The translations under genes were made by a program, and so were the position numbers. 64,000 bases of DNA from positions 26,129 to 90,128 of the forward strand of contig CAINGU010000020.1 in assembly GCA_903848645.1 (NCBI GenBank), given 5' to 3'. Origin of the DNA: an uncultured cyanobacterium. Lineage in GTDB: Bacteria; Cyanobacteriota; Cyanobacteriia; Cyanobacteriales; Nostocaceae. Shown piece after piece: positions 15,217-25,056 of the stretch (within the stretch, counting starts at the first letter, position 1; each line of letters opens with the position of its first letter). Below the pieces are notes generated by a model. That model had not been told where the DNA came from. It did no database searches and saw only the letters and a list, made by a program, of their open reading frames with translations.

Positions 15217-15334
15217 TTCATTAGCCTATCTGACTATAATGTTTATTATGACAATTTTGCCACACAAAAATGAGGAAATCGGGAAAAATATTAATCAGTA
15301 GCTAAAAACCTCAAACCCAAATGTGAAGGTTAAG

Positions 15335-16036
15335 ATGATTCCTATAGATGACAATATTCGCACTTGGCAAAAGCCCATTATTAATTATTGGTTGATTGGG
15401 ATTAACCTAGTGATATTTCTCTGGGAAATCAAATTAGACTTGAGCGATGAATTAGGGTATTTAATTAATAACTGGGGGATAATTCCTGCTCAAGTAAATA
15501 TTGCAATTGCTAATGCTTTTTCGGACAATTATGCTGCTTGGGTAATTGTCTTTTGGCGGCTACTTTCCTTACCTGTGGCACTGTTTATCCATGGTAGTTT
15601 TAGCCAAATTTTAGGGAATATGCTGTTTTTATGGGTATTTGGGAAAACAGTAGAAAGTATTTTGGGGCATAAACAATATTTACTACTTTACTTAACTGCT
15701 GGCTTTTTTAGTGGTATAGTCCAAATTATTTTATCATCAGAAATAACAGTTCCAATTATTGGGGCAAATGGAGCTATTGCATCTATTTTAGGGGCATATA
15801 TCATCAAATTTCCCCAGGCAAAAATATATTCAGTTCTGACTTTATTAGTTTTATATATACCTGTTGAAATACCAGCCATTTTCTATTTATTTTGGTGGTT
15901 TGTACAGCAGTTATTTTATGGAATAGGTAGTTTAAATATTATCGGTGGTCGTTCTTTCTCTAGTGTCAGTTACTGGGGACAATTTGCCGCTTTGGTGACG
16001 GGTGCGACTTTTATGAAAATTAGGCAGAGACTTTAA
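15335..16036 (+). CDS. Rhomboid-family membrane protein lacking the catalytic residues (pseudo-protease)
   Basis: 233 residues from the ATG at 15335 (MIPIDDNIRTWQKP, the usual rhomboid N-terminus); a GTG at 15323 would add four residues. Six or so membrane helices and the ILGNMLFLWVFGKTVE and YLTAGFFSG segments identify the family. The nucleophile motif GxSG is GANG (Asn at about 145). The TM6 His motif, usually A-H-I-G-G, is WGQFAAL (Gln at about 216), and the oxyanion-hole His before LLGN is Gln (SQILGN). All three functional positions are therefore changed, so proteolysis is unlikely. A chaperone or trafficking role like that of iRhoms is possible but inferred. Confidence 0.85.
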   Translation: MIPIDDNIRTWQKPIINYWLIGINLVIFLWEIKLDLSDELGYLINNWGIIPAQVNIAIANAFSDNYAAWVIVFWRLLSLPVALFIHGSFSQILGNMLFLWVFGKTVESILGHKQYLLLYLTAGFFSGIVQIILSSEITVPIIGANGAIASILGAYIIKFPQAKIYSVLTLLVLYIPVEIPAIFYLFWWFVQQLFYGIGSLNIIGGRSFSSVSYWGQFAALVTGATFMKIRQRL

Positions 16037-16155
16037 AATATTTGTATAAATTATATTAAAATGTTATATTCATTTATAATATTTTTTTAGCTAAATCATA
16101 AAAATTAATTTTTTTAAATAACCATAGCAATAACTAAGGAAAAGGTAAGAATTTT

Positions 16156-17124
16156 ATGACAAGACTTAATCCTGAGAACTGCTTAATTTTAGTAGTAGAC
16201 GATTTATTACTAAATTTGCAATTTATGGCACAAGCATTAGAATCAGCAGGCTATGAAATTACCCTGGCTTCTAGTGGTAAACAAGCCTTAGAACGAATGC
16301 AATTGGTACGTCCAGATTTAATATTATTGGATTTAATGATGCCAGACATGAATGGGTTTGAGGTATGTGATCAAATCAAATCAAATCTAAGTTTAGCAGA
16401 TATTCCGATTATTTTTATCACTGCCAGTAATGAGCAGGAACACGTGTTACAAGCTTTTGATAAAGGTGCAGTTGATTATATCGTCAAGCCATTTAATACT
16501 TATGAACTTTTAGCTCGTGTCAGGACTCATTTAGAGTTGAGATATACACAAAATCAACTAAAAAAAATGCTGGAAGAGCAAAAAGAATTAGTTAAAAGTT
16601 TAGAAAGATTAGCGAATACAGATTCATTGACAGGAGTTTGGAATCGGCGTTATTTTTTAAAGATAGCCGAACAAGAAACTGAACGTTCTCGCAGATATAA
16701 TCGTCCTTTATCTGTACTCATGATTGATATTGATCATTTCAAAAGTGTTAACGATAATTATGGACACGCTGTCGGAGATGAAGTGCTGATAATCATGACA
16801 GAAACTGTCATAAATTATTTACGCAATTTAGATATTTTAGGCAGATTTGGGGGAGAAGAATTCGTGGTATTATTGCCAGAAACTGATAATAAATCAGCAG
16901 TAATTACCGCTGAAAGGATTAGAGAAAATATAGAACAAGTAACTATTCCTGTTGATGGAAAATTAGTATCAATCACAGTTAGTATTGGGGTGGGTAGCTA
17001 TCAAAAAGGTGATGCAAGTATTGATATCCTAATTCAACGGGCTGACACAGCACTTTATCAAGCTAAAAATCAAGGACGTAATCGAGTGGTTTCTCATTAT
17101 TTTCCTCAAGGAGTATATTCTTGA
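16156..17124 (+). CDS. PleD-like response regulator: REC-GGDEF diguanylate cyclase
   Basis: 322 residues. The N-terminal receiver (about 8-125) has the acidic pair VVDD, phospho-acceptor Asp59 in [13 protein letters not shown], the Thr in IIFITAS and the Lys in DYIVKPF. A coiled-coil linker leads to a GGDEF domain (about 150-315) with [10 protein letters not shown], the active-site loop [10 protein letters not shown] and the inhibitory I-site RNLD five residues before GGEEF. The enzyme should make c-di-GMP from two GTP in response to phosphorylation, with product feedback. Its last 19 bases overlap the convergent hybrid kinase gene, which makes a functional pair attractive but unproven. Confidence 0.95.
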   Translation: MTRLNPENCLILVVDDLLLNLQFMAQALESAGYEITLASSGKQALERMQLVRPDLILLDLMMPDMNGFEVCDQIKSNLSLADIPIIFITASNEQEHVLQAFDKGAVDYIVKPFNTYELLARVRTHLELRYTQNQLKKMLEEQKELVKSLERLANTDSLTGVWNRRYFLKIAEQETERSRRYNRPLSVLMIDIDHFKSVNDNYGHAVGDEVLIIMTETVINYLRNLDILGRFGGEEFVVLLPETDNKSAVITAERIRENIEQVTIPVDGKLVSITVSIGVGSYQKGDASIDILIQRADTALYQAKNQGRNRVVSHYFPQGVYS

Positions 17125-20100
17125 ATGAGAGTTTGTCGCACAGATGGAAAATCATTGACTATCTGATTAATGTTGGCTATATCAAAAGTATTTAAATTAG
17201 TTTTGAGATGATCAGCATAATCTGATAATAGTTGACAGTCATAATTTTTCGCTAACTCTTGCAAGCGTTTATTGAAATGCTTTAATTCACGAATCTTGAG
17301 GGTTTTATGTAATACAAACCATACTTTTTCTTCTTGTTCTAATTTCATGAGTAAATCTGGTAAATTAATCGGGCATTTTAATAAAATTGGGTTATGACAA
17401 TGAGGAAAAGAAGGTTCTTTAATTATTTCTTTTTCAAATATATGAACTAATTTTAAATGCTTTTTTAGTTCAGTAAATAGTTGTTGACGACTAACTGGTT
17501 TTCTTAAAAATCCTTGACAAATTTTCTCAAGTTCAAACTGCTCTTCCTTTTGAGATGAAGCAGTGAGAATAACGACAGGAATACTTTGAGTATTTTGATC
17601 TTGTTTGAGATATTTTAATACTTCTTTGCCATCCATGCCAGGCATTCTCAAATCGAGTAATATTAGATGAGGATGATGTAATTTGGTTAAATTAATAGCG
17701 TCCTCTCCATTATCTGCAAATATCAGAAAATGGTTAGTTTTTTCAAAATATCCTCTAATTAATTCCCGATTTGATTCTATGTCATCAACTACTAAAATTT
17801 TACTGGGTAAAAATTGGTTTAAATTATCGTCTTGACAAGATGATGTGATTTCTTTAATTACAGTACCAGGGGAAACTTGAGGAAACACAAAAGTAAAAAT
17901 ACTACCTTCTCCTAATTGACTTTGAACTGTGACTATTCCCCCCATGATATTGATTAAATTCCGTGTGATTGCTAGTCCTAAACCTGTACCACCATATTTA
18001 CGATTACTTTGCCCATGAATTTGGACAAAATCTTCAAAAATACTTTGTTGTTGTTGACTATCAATGCCGATTCCTGTATCTTTAATAGCAATTTCTAGCC
18101 AGATATTTTCTTCATTTTCTACAAAATAGCTTTGAGAGCGCAGTGATATTTCAATATATCCTTGTTCTGTAAATTTTAAGGCATTACCAACTACATTAAA
18201 CAGAATTTGGCGTAATCTAATTTGATCAATATAAATAGCTGTGGGAACTGTTTCCGAAATATGGGAACGGAGGTTTAATTTTTTGTCACTTGCTGTGGGT
18301 TGAAAAATATGGAGAATTTCTTGAATGAGCGATCGCAAATTTACAGGTTCATAATATAATTCGAGTTTCCCAGCTTCAATCTTAGACAGATCAAGAATAT
18401 CATTAATTAATCTGAGTAAAGTTTTCCCACTGGCAGCAATAGTATCAAGATAGAAACGAGGGCGTTCTTCAATTACCACTGATTGCAATAAATCCGCAAA
18501 ACCAAGAATAGCATTCATTGGTGTCCGAATTTCATGACTCATATTAGCCAGAAATTCACTTTTAGCTCGGTTAGCAGTTTCTGCTTGTTGTTTTGCTTGC
18601 TCTAGGGCTGCATTTTTCAGTGTTAATTCTTCTCGTCTATAGGTTTCTATTTCTAAGAAAGTAGCTTGAGCTATAGCAATACCAACTTGAGCAGCCACAG
18701 CTTCTAATAATTCAATTTCACCAACTGTCCATTCCCGAATTTTTGGCTTTATATCTCCTTGTTCCCAGCAATAATGTAAGCCGATAATCCCATTAGGTTT
18801 TCCTTGATAAGAAGTTTGAATAAGTAGTAAGGACTTTATTTGGACTTGATGACATAGAAAAAGAACGTTTTGCAACAATGGTTCAGTATCAATGTTAGGT
18901 GTAGCAATTGCTCTATCTGTACTTAAAGCTGCTGCTACATAAGGATTATCTCTCACAGGAACTGGTATTTCTTTCACAGATTGGTAATTCCCATTTAAGT
19001 ATTCTGCAACTGAAAGCAAATGAGGTTCTGGTTGAGGATTATAGGTATGAATAAGACAACGATTAACAGCAAATGCTTCGCCAATTTGCAGAGCAGCAGC
19101 GTCAAAAATATCCTGTGTTTTCAAATTCTGGCGAATTTCATCAGTAATTTGCTTGAGAAGCAACATTTTTTGTAATTGTTGTTGTAAAGCTACTTCTGCT
19201 TTTCTCCGTTCACTAATATCTCGAACCACACTTAGTAATCCGATTTTATGACCATATTTGTCTTTCAGAATTGTTACTGATGATTCCACAAATATCTCTT
19301 CTCCATTCAGTTTGCGGTGAATATTTTCTCCTTGCCAATAACCTAAAGTATTTAAGGCTGCAAAGGCATTTGTTTCATCTGTTGATTTTATCCAAAGATA
19401 TTCATAACATTCATTAATATTTTTATTTAATGCTTCTGTAGCTTTAATGCCATATTTTTTTTCAGCAGCATTATTCCAATGAATAATCCGGTAATTGACA
19501 TCAATTGCTACTACTGCATCATTAACTTGTGCTAATAACTGGGCTTGAAATTTGACTTGTTTTTCAGTTTCTTGCCGCTGGGTAATATCCAAAATGACAG
19601 CTAAGAATACTTCTTTACCTAACTCTTTCATTAGTTGTAAATGAACTTCCACAGGATAGAAACTACCATTTGCCCGTTGATGAATAGTCTGAAACTGGAT
19701 AATTTTTTGTTCACCTGCTATCAAGGGAGCAAGTAAAGATTGAAATTTCTCTACTGTCATCTCTGGTTTAATATCCAGAGGAGTCATTTGTTGAATTTCT
19801 GTCAAAGAGTAACCTAAATTCTGAAGCCCTCCTTGATTAACGTAGTGAAAAACTAATGTTTTAGCATCAAAAACGTAAATTTCATTTAAACTAGCTTCGA
19901 GAAGATTGGACAGATAAACTCGCTCCGCTTCCACCATGAGACGAGAGCTTATATCCTTAACAAAATATGTAAATTGGGGAGAATTATGATCACCATTGCC
20001 AATGTAATTAACTGTAGCCGATAAATATTTAGGAAGACTATTAACGGTTTGCTGATATTCAAAGTGGATAGATTCACCAGTGTATTGACTTTCTCGATAG

Positions 20101-20465
20101 TGTTCTATCCATTGTCGGATATCTTTTTCAGACCTACCCATTTGACTAGCAAGTTTATTGGGTATATCCTCTGGAATAATGCCTAGAAATTGAGCAGTCA
20201 TTGAGTTATCAGATAAATGGCGGATATCATCATCTAGTAATTCCACCACACCCATCATCATTGGTGCAGAATCATAAAAACTACGCAGGATAGCTTGCTT
20301 GTCTTTGACTGCTGCTTCCGCTTGTTGTAAACGTTGGTTGAGAGCTTGTAATTCCGCAGTTTGCTGGGCTACTTTAGCTTCAAGTTCAGCATTGATATTG
20401 ATGACTTGCGCTAATTTAGATTTTAAATGGTGTAGCAACTGCTGATAAAATTCGTGTAATAGCAT
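17106..20465 (-). CDS. Hybrid sensor histidine kinase (PAS x3-GAF-HisKA-HATPase-REC)
   Basis: 1119 residues. A short N-terminal coiled coil precedes three PAS-like domains (about 60-180, 185-300 and 305-430), a GAF domain (about 445-610) and a second coiled coil. The dimerisation/phospho-acceptor helix has the H-box [19 protein letters not shown] with His near 644, followed by the HATPase ([21 protein letters not shown]) at about 750-870 and a receiver ([22 protein letters not shown] with Asp near 937). The last 110 residues may be an Hpt-like or regulatory tail but lack an obvious phospho-His motif. No transmembrane helix is seen, so it is a soluble sensor. Confidence 0.94.
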   Translation of the reverse strand: MLLHEFYQQLLHHLKSKLAQVININAELEAKVAQQTAELQALNQRLQQAEAAVKDKQAILRSFYDSAPMMMGVVELLDDDIRHLSDNSMTAQFLGIIPEDIPNKLASQMGRSEKDIRQWIEHYRESQYTGESIHFEYQQTVNSLPKYLSATVNYIGNGDHNSPQFTYFVKDISSRLMVEAERVYLSNLLEASLNEIYVFDAKTLVFHYVNQGGLQNLGYSLTEIQQMTPLDIKPEMTVEKFQSLLAPLIAGEQKIIQFQTIHQRANGSFYPVEVHLQLMKELGKEVFLAVILDITQRQETEKQVKFQAQLLAQVNDAVVAIDVNYRIIHWNNAAEKKYGIKATEALNKNINECYEYLWIKSTDETNAFAALNTLGYWQGENIHRKLNGEEIFVESSVTILKDKYGHKIGLLSVVRDISERRKAEVALQQQLQKMLLLKQITDEIRQNLKTQDIFDAAALQIGEAFAVNRCLIHTYNPQPEPHLLSVAEYLNGNYQSVKEIPVPVRDNPYVAAALSTDRAIATPNIDTEPLLQNVLFLCHQVQIKSLLLIQTSYQGKPNGIIGLHYCWEQGDIKPKIREWTVGEIELLEAVAAQVGIAIAQATFLEIETYRREELTLKNAALEQAKQQAETANRAKSEFLANMSHEIRTPMNAILGFADLLQSVVIEERPRFYLDTIAASGKTLLRLINDILDLSKIEAGKLELYYEPVNLRSLIQEILHIFQPTASDKKLNLRSHISETVPTAIYIDQIRLRQILFNVVGNALKFTEQGYIEISLRSQSYFVENEENIWLEIAIKDTGIGIDSQQQQSIFEDFVQIHGQSNRKYGGTGLGLAITRNLINIMGGIVTVQSQLGEGSIFTFVFPQVSPGTVIKEITSSCQDDNLNQFLPSKILVVDDIESNRELIRGYFEKTNHFLIFADNGEDAINLTKLHHPHLILLDLRMPGMDGKEVLKYLKQDQNTQSIPVVILTASSQKEEQFELEKICQGFLRKPVSRQQLFTELKKHLKLVHIFEKEIIKEPSFPHCHNPILLKCPINLPDLLMKLEQEEKVWFVLHKTLKIRELKHFNKRLQELAKNYDCQLLSDYADHLKTNLNTFDIANINQIVNDFPSVRQTLIQEYTP

Positions 20466-20499
20466 TCTTCAGCAAAATTCTACAATAACCAATAAATTT

Positions 20500-20534
20500 A
20501 GGGTGTGTCAAGAATCATCTTCCTAACACACCCT
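20500..20534 (-). terminator. Inverted repeat downstream of the cpc operon
   Basis: AGGGTGTGT at 20500-20508 pairs with ACACACCCT at 20526-20534 (9 bp). It lies about 135 bp beyond cpcG4 and just upstream of the hybrid kinase start, so it probably ends the cpc transcript. It lacks a strong T-run. Confidence 0.6.
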
Positions 20535-20667
20535 ATAAATTGAAAATTTTTTGCTAAACTTAGTACACAACAGCGGAAGTCAACTAACTATTAAAAATTC
20601 CTAAAAAGCTTGTATAGTCTGCTTTTTTAATTTTTAATTATTAATTTTCAATTCCGAGAAAGCGGTA

Positions 20668-21429
20668 TTAGCGTCTACCACGGTAAGGAACAGCATTTAG
20701 GTAATCAATGTCAAAAGCAGATAACTTTTGAGCATAGTTACCTTGACCAGATACAGAAGCAGCCATCTCTGCAAATTTAGCAGGATCGCCTTCTTTCAAA
20801 CGCTTTGCTTTTGCCTTAGCAGTGTAGAAGTTTTCCAAGGTAAAACGCCAGTCGGTTTTGACTGTACCGGCTGTTTCTTGGAAGTCCGCACCGTAACGAG
20901 GAGTTACCAAGTTAAAAGGACGATCTACAAACCGCTTGCGTTGGTAAGGTACGGTATTTTCACCGAAGTTTTGGGTGTACTCTTCGCTATCTAGTAAAAC
21001 ATCAACAAAGCCGCTAAAGCCTTTGTTGCAAATGACAATTGACCAAGCAATTTCTTCTTTTTTATTGTAAGCACAACGACCCAATAAACGTTTAAGGGTG
21101 ATATCTACTAAACGGTAGTTGTTGTTAACAGAGACAACTAAACGATAGAAAGCTTCAGATTTAGCTAAACCCCGGATAAAGTCACGAACGGATAAAGAAC
21201 CATTTTTAAGTTGGGATTCTAAAGTCACTTGACGGTTAAACTTGAGAATTTCATGTTCGCTAAAAACTTGGCGATAAGCAGCCCAAATGATGTTTGTCAT
21301 GTCAGTGTAAGAACTAACATCTTCAATCCGATAGATATAAGGTGTATCTTCATTTTGGTCAGCAACTCCAAAGCTGCCCACCCGATGATTTTGACTGCTT
21401 GGACTGTATTGAAGTAATGGCAATGCCAT
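20668..21429 (-). CDS. cpcG4: Phycobilisome rod-core linker CpcG4
   Basis: 253 residues. It has the conserved opening [20 protein letters not shown] and the PBS linker domain (about 20-200): [69 protein letters not shown] and [23 protein letters not shown] (split across the RKR turn). It attaches phycocyanin rods to the allophycocyanin core at the thylakoid surface. An AGGAGA ribosome binding site precedes the ATG. Its C-terminus is soluble. It is the distal gene of the operon, separated from cpcG3 by a 357-bp gap holding a MITE. Confidence 0.95.
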   Translation of the reverse strand: MALPLLQYSPSSQNHRVGSFGVADQNEDTPYIYRIEDVSSYTDMTNIIWAAYRQVFSEHEILKFNRQVTLESQLKNGSLSVRDFIRGLAKSEAFYRLVVSVNNNYRLVDITLKRLLGRCAYNKKEEIAWSIVICNKGFSGFVDVLLDSEEYTQNFGENTVPYQRKRFVDRPFNLVTPRYGADFQETAGTVKTDWRFTLENFYTAKAKAKRLKEGDPAKFAEMAASVSGQGNYAQKLSAFDIDYLNAVPYRGRR

Positions 21430-21786
21430 ATTAATTTTCTCCTTTTATGATCAAATTAAACAACGATAATGAAACAGAGGATGTTTGAAAAGCTATCGGC
21501 GATTAGAAATCGCTACTACACAAACAAAGTCCCTTCGGGTTCGCCAGTTCCCTACGGAGGGAAACCCGCCTACAGGACTGGTCTCACCACCTGCGTGGAC
21601 TAATAAAAAATCAAGGTTTTTAACCCACGCAGGTGGGTTTCGCCCGTGTAGCCGCGACTTATAGTCGCTAGGTCGGTAATAAATTAGACTTGTTCATTCA
21701 ACCTTTCCGCGAACAGGGAATGAAGAATAGTTTTACCCTATTGCTTATTCCCTATTTCCTCTTGATCTTATTTTCCCCTTAAAAGG
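21430..21786. other. 357-bp gap inside the cpcG cluster, mostly a MITE
   Basis: The gap between cpcG3 and cpcG4 contains the 170-bp MITE-like element at 21499-21668 and short AT-rich flanks with a CAGGGAAT-type STRR fragment near 21712-21760. I see no gene in it. Confidence 0.75.
21499..21668. mobile_element. MITE-like element with ~25-bp terminal inverted repeats (copy A)
   Basis: The left end GCGATTAGAAATCGC then TACTACAC and the right end GTGTAGCCGCGAC then TTATAGTCGC are inverted repeats. The interior ACAAAGTCC...GGACTAAT...AACCCACGCAGGTGGGTT is shared with copy B at 50175-50288. Copy A carries an extra ~55-bp segment (CCTTCGGGTTCGCC...CACCTGCGT). No transposase is encoded. It sits within the cpcG3-cpcG4 gap. 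Confidence 0.8.
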
Positions 21787-22515
21787 TTAGTAGATATTAC
21801 TAATTCCTAACCAATGGAGGATAAATAAGAATGTAATGCCTGCGGTTATTACTAGTAATACAGCAGACAATGCCCCCCAATCAACATTTTGCCCAGAGCC
21901 TGGGGACAAGAAACCGCGCCATTGACGAATATACGGCCATTTTTGGACAATACCTGCCCGGTCACGATAATCAGCACCATAGCGAGGGGTAAAGCTGACT
22001 GGGCGGTCTGTGGTCATGCGTTTGCGTTGATAGGGTACGGTATATTCGCCAAAGGCTTGTTCATACTCGCTACTATCAATCAGAACATCCACAAATTTTC
22101 CCCAACCTAGAGTAGCAATTTGAATTGACCAGGCAATTTTTTCTTGCTCATTGTAGGGAGAACGACCTAAGATCCTTTTCAGGAACATTTCTACCAACCG
22201 ATAGTTGTTATTTGGTGTCACAACTAGCTGATAAAATCGCTCTGATTTCACCAAACCACGAATGAAGTCTTTAACCGTAATTGACCGATTTTTGAGTTGG
22301 GTTTCTAAGGTAATTTGGCGGTTAAATTTGAGAATCTCCTGTTCGTTGAAGACTTGGCGATAAGCAGCCCAAATTAGTTGTTCAATTTCGCCGGTAGAGT
22401 TAGCATTTTCAATGCGGTAGATATAAGGATTGTCTTCGTTAATATCTGCCGTGCCAAAGCTGCTAACTCTTTGGTTTTGAGTTGTAGGTTTGTATTCAAG
22501 TAAAGGAATTGCCAT
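21787..22515 (-). CDS. cpcG3: Membrane-anchored phycobilisome linker CpcG3 (CpcL type)
   Basis: 242 residues from ATG 22515 ([17 protein letters not shown]), chosen because it matches the conserved CpcG start; upstream codons are not conserved. The PBS linker domain spans about 20-190 ([56 protein letters not shown]). Unlike the other three CpcGs it ends in a hydrophobic helix, [19 protein letters not shown], near residues 213-232. This matches Anabaena CpcG3/CpcL, which forms core-less rods anchored in the membrane that serve photosystem I and NDH-1. The role is inferred from that family knowledge; the anchor is seen directly. Confidence 0.92.
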   Translation of the reverse strand: MAIPLLEYKPTTQNQRVSSFGTADINEDNPYIYRIENANSTGEIEQLIWAAYRQVFNEQEILKFNRQITLETQLKNRSITVKDFIRGLVKSERFYQLVVTPNNNYRLVEMFLKRILGRSPYNEQEKIAWSIQIATLGWGKFVDVLIDSSEYEQAFGEYTVPYQRKRMTTDRPVSFTPRYGADYRDRAGIVQKWPYIRQWRGFLSPGSGQNVDWGALSAVLLVITAGITFLFILHWLGISNIY

Positions 22516-22655
22516 TTTAAAGAACCTGCCTTTTAGTAAAGTTGGCATCTTAAAATGTCGTCATACTTAGCAAACTAACTAAAATTAAAATCCTTAAAAA
22601 AATACAAACTTTATCACTTTTGTAACCGAGATTACCCAGCTAGTTAAAAAACTAT

Positions 22656-23399
22656 CTAGCGTCCGGGAAAACCAGCACTAGGACTAATGGAAACAGGAAT
22701 ACCTGTTGATGTTGTTTCCCTAGTAGTGTTAGGAATTTGGATATTGGCAGTGCTAACTGGTGTGTAAGTCACTGTTTTAATCTTAATGGAATTTGCCATA
22801 TCCAAAAAGTTTTTGATGTCACCCCATTTATAACGAGCTTCTTCAAGTTGGTCGCGCCAGTAATCGCTGTATCGTGGTGTTACCAAATTAAAGGGTCTAT
22901 CTTTATAACGTCGTCTTTGGTAGGGAACGATATTTTCCCCAAAGTTGCTTTGATATTCTTCAGAATCTAGCAAAGCATCAACAAAACCACCCCAACCTTT
23001 GGTAGCAATCACAATTGACCAAGCGATTTCTTCGTCTTTGTTGTAAGGTGCGCGACCTAATAACCGTTTCAGCCCAATTTCTACTAATCTGTAGTTAGAA
23101 TTACTCTGAATTACCAAACTTTGGAAAGCTTCAGATTTAGCTAAACCCCGGATAAAATCCCGGACGGTAATTGCCTTGTTTTTTACTTGGGATTCTAAAT
23201 GAACTTGGCGGTAAAATTTGAGAATTACGTGTTCACTGAAAAGTTGCCGATAAGCCGCCCAAATCAATTCTTCTACTTCTCCACCAAAGGCATAGTCTTC
23301 GATGCGGTAAATTGTGGGTGTATCTTCGTTAGGAACTTCATAACCAGAAACGCGCTGGTTTTGAGAACTGGGTTTGTATTCTAGTAAAGGTATTGTCAT
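22656..23399 (-). CDS. cpcG2: Phycobilisome rod-core linker CpcG2
   Basis: 247 residues. PBS linker domain as in its paralogs: [76 protein letters not shown] and FGENIVPYQRRRYKDRPFN. The C-terminal tail (about 205-247) is Thr/Ser/Pro-rich and soluble. It is the second of four tandem cpcG genes, 86 bp from cpcG1 and about 140 bp from cpcG3. The paralogs probably arose by duplication and have diverged mainly in their tails, which set which core cylinder each rod contacts. Confidence 0.94.
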   Translation of the reverse strand: MTIPLLEYKPSSQNQRVSGYEVPNEDTPTIYRIEDYAFGGEVEELIWAAYRQLFSEHVILKFYRQVHLESQVKNKAITVRDFIRGLAKSEAFQSLVIQSNSNYRLVEIGLKRLLGRAPYNKDEEIAWSIVIATKGWGGFVDALLDSEEYQSNFGENIVPYQRRRYKDRPFNLVTPRYSDYWRDQLEEARYKWGDIKNFLDMANSIKIKTVTYTPVSTANIQIPNTTRETTSTGIPVSISPSAGFPGR

Positions 23400-23485
23400 G
23401 TTTGTTAGTTGTTAGTTTTTAGTTGTTAGGGAACAGGGAATAGGGAATAAGTGTTTCCCAATCACCAATTACCAATTAGCAATAA

Positions 23486-24322
23486 CTAATTTTTGGCGTT
23501 AGCAGGAATATAACGATAAGGTAAAGAAACTGCTACAGGTTTAATTGTGGGTTGTTCTTGATGATCTCTGCTTGTATCAGGGATTTCGCTGCTACTAACA
23601 AAAGATTGGGCAGTGGCCAAACTGCGTTGGTAGTTGCATTCGTTGGTAATAATTGCCCCAGCCATAATGAAGAAGTTGGCAGGAATTGCCCGACGGATAT
23701 CTGCTGTAGTTAGTTGTCCTGATGTGCGGATGCTATAGTAGGAACGGCCAGCGATACCACGAATGTTTTGGGTATCGCGCCAGTCAGAACCATAACGGGG
23801 GTTAGCGAGGTTAAAGGGGCGTGAACCAAAACGACGACGTTGGTAGGGGACAACATCATCACCAAAGTTGTCTAAATACTCGTCTGATTCTAATAACGCA
23901 TCTATAAAACCGTGTAACCCTTTGGTAGCAATCACAATTGACCAAGCGATTTCTTCGGCTTTGTTGTAAGCAGCCCGCCCTAAGAACCGTTTTAAGGTGA
24001 TGTCAACTAAGCGATAGTTGGAGTTGGTATCTGCTACTTGGGTGCGGTAAACGTCTGATTTACCTAAACCTCGAATAAAATCACGCAGGGTAATCGCCCG
24101 ATTTCGCAATTGTGATTCTAAAGCGGTTTGCTTATAGCTGGCTAAAATCAGGTGTTCGCTGAAAATTTGGCGGTATGCAGCCCAGATGATGCTATCAATA
24201 TCTTTATCTGAGGTAGCCCGATCTAAGCGATAAATAGTTGGGGTGTCTTCGTTAGGAACTTCATAACCTTCTACTCGCTGGTTTTGCGATTTGGGCGCGT
24301 ATTCTAGTAGTGGTATTGACAT
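23486..24322 (-). CDS. cpcG1: Phycobilisome rod-core linker CpcG1
   Basis: 278 residues, the longest paralog, as in Anabaena. The linker domain shows [21 protein letters not shown] (split as [10 protein letters not shown] and ASYKQ), LRDFIRGLGKSDVYRTQV, RFLGRAAYNKAEEIAWSI and FGDDVVPYQRRRFGSRPFN. The extended C-terminal tail (about 190-278) ends in a Pro-rich segment with no membrane span. It lies 37 bp downstream of cpcF and is the first cpcG transcribed. Function: rod-core attachment. Confidence 0.94.
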   Translation of the reverse strand: MSIPLLEYAPKSQNQRVEGYEVPNEDTPTIYRLDRATSDKDIDSIIWAAYRQIFSEHLILASYKQTALESQLRNRAITLRDFIRGLGKSDVYRTQVADTNSNYRLVDITLKRFLGRAAYNKAEEIAWSIVIATKGLHGFIDALLESDEYLDNFGDDVVPYQRRRFGSRPFNLANPRYGSDWRDTQNIRGIAGRSYYSIRTSGQLTTADIRRAIPANFFIMAGAIITNECNYQRSLATAQSFVSSSEIPDTSRDHQEQPTIKPVAVSLPYRYIPANAKN

Positions 24323-24359
24323 CTTTACTTTTACCTTGTTATATGGTATATAAATCAGT

Positions 24360-24959
24360 TTACTGGGCTAAGGCCAACTGAACGCGAGCGCGAACCGCTT
24401 TTTCAGTATCGTTAGTCAGCATTAATTGAAATTTAGCAAGAATAGGCGCTTGGACTATAGCTACTTTTGCTAAAGCTTGTAATCCAACAATAGCAGCATA
24501 ACGAATTGACCAATCTGTATCTTCGCAGATAAACAGAAGTGTCTCTAGGGCGCGGTTGATAGCTATTTGACTTGCAGAAATGTCTAGCTTCTGCCAATGT
24601 AGATTTCCTAGTCCCTTAGCAGCGGCACGGCGAACACTGGGGGCAAAATCAGTCAGTGTCGTAGAGATGAGAATATCTAAAGCACGGGGATCGGCGATCG
24701 CAGCTATTGTGCGAATCGAATAAGCCCGTGCGCCATAGTTATAATCATCAATTTGGTCTAGCAATTGTGGAACTGCTATTTCTCCCAATTCTGTCAATCC
24801 TGCTGCTGCCACTATTGCCGCTTCTGGATTGTTATAACCAAAGACAGCAATTAAAGTCGGAATTGCCGATGGATCTTTGGCTGCTGCCAGATTTTTAACC
24901 GCTGTCACCATTTGGGATGGTGTTTCTGCTACAGTGACAGCCCGAATTAGTTCATCCAT
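24360..24959 (-). CDS. cpcF: Phycocyanobilin lyase subunit CpcF
   Basis: 199 residues from the ATG at 24959 (MDELIRAVTVAETPSQMV); the upstream in-frame TTG at 24986 is less likely. The protein is built of HEAT-like repeats (PSAIPTLIAVFGYNNPEAAI, DPRALDILISTTLTDFAPSV, VRRAAAKGLGNLHW). With CpcE it forms the heterodimeric lyase that attaches phycocyanobilin to Cys84 of the phycocyanin alpha subunit. It is preceded by a ~90-bp gap filled by a palindromic repeat that separates it from cpcE. Confidence 0.94.
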   Translation of the reverse strand: MDELIRAVTVAETPSQMVTAVKNLAAAKDPSAIPTLIAVFGYNNPEAAIVAAAGLTELGEIAVPQLLDQIDDYNYGARAYSIRTIAAIADPRALDILISTTLTDFAPSVRRAAAKGLGNLHWQKLDISASQIAINRALETLLFICEDTDWSIRYAAIVGLQALAKVAIVQAPILAKFQLMLTNDTEKAVRARVQLALAQ

Positions 24960-25000
24960 TTTTCCGTTGTCAGTAGCAAAAAACAACTTTGTGCGCGGGT

Positions 25001-25056
25001 AAACCCCATCATGGGCGGGGAAACCCCCATCATGGGCGGGGAAACCCCGCCCCTAC
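25001..25056 (-). repeat. GTAG-headed palindromic repeat array between cpcE and cpcF
   Basis: The unit AAACCCCATCATGGGCGGGG is present at 25001-25020 and again with one extra C at 25021-25041, followed by GAAACCCCGCCCCTAC. On the minus strand the array starts GTAGGGGCGGGG and is self-complementary. The TAG of the GTAG head is the cpcE stop codon. It is a third palindrome family sharing the GTAGGGGC start. Confidence 0.8.
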
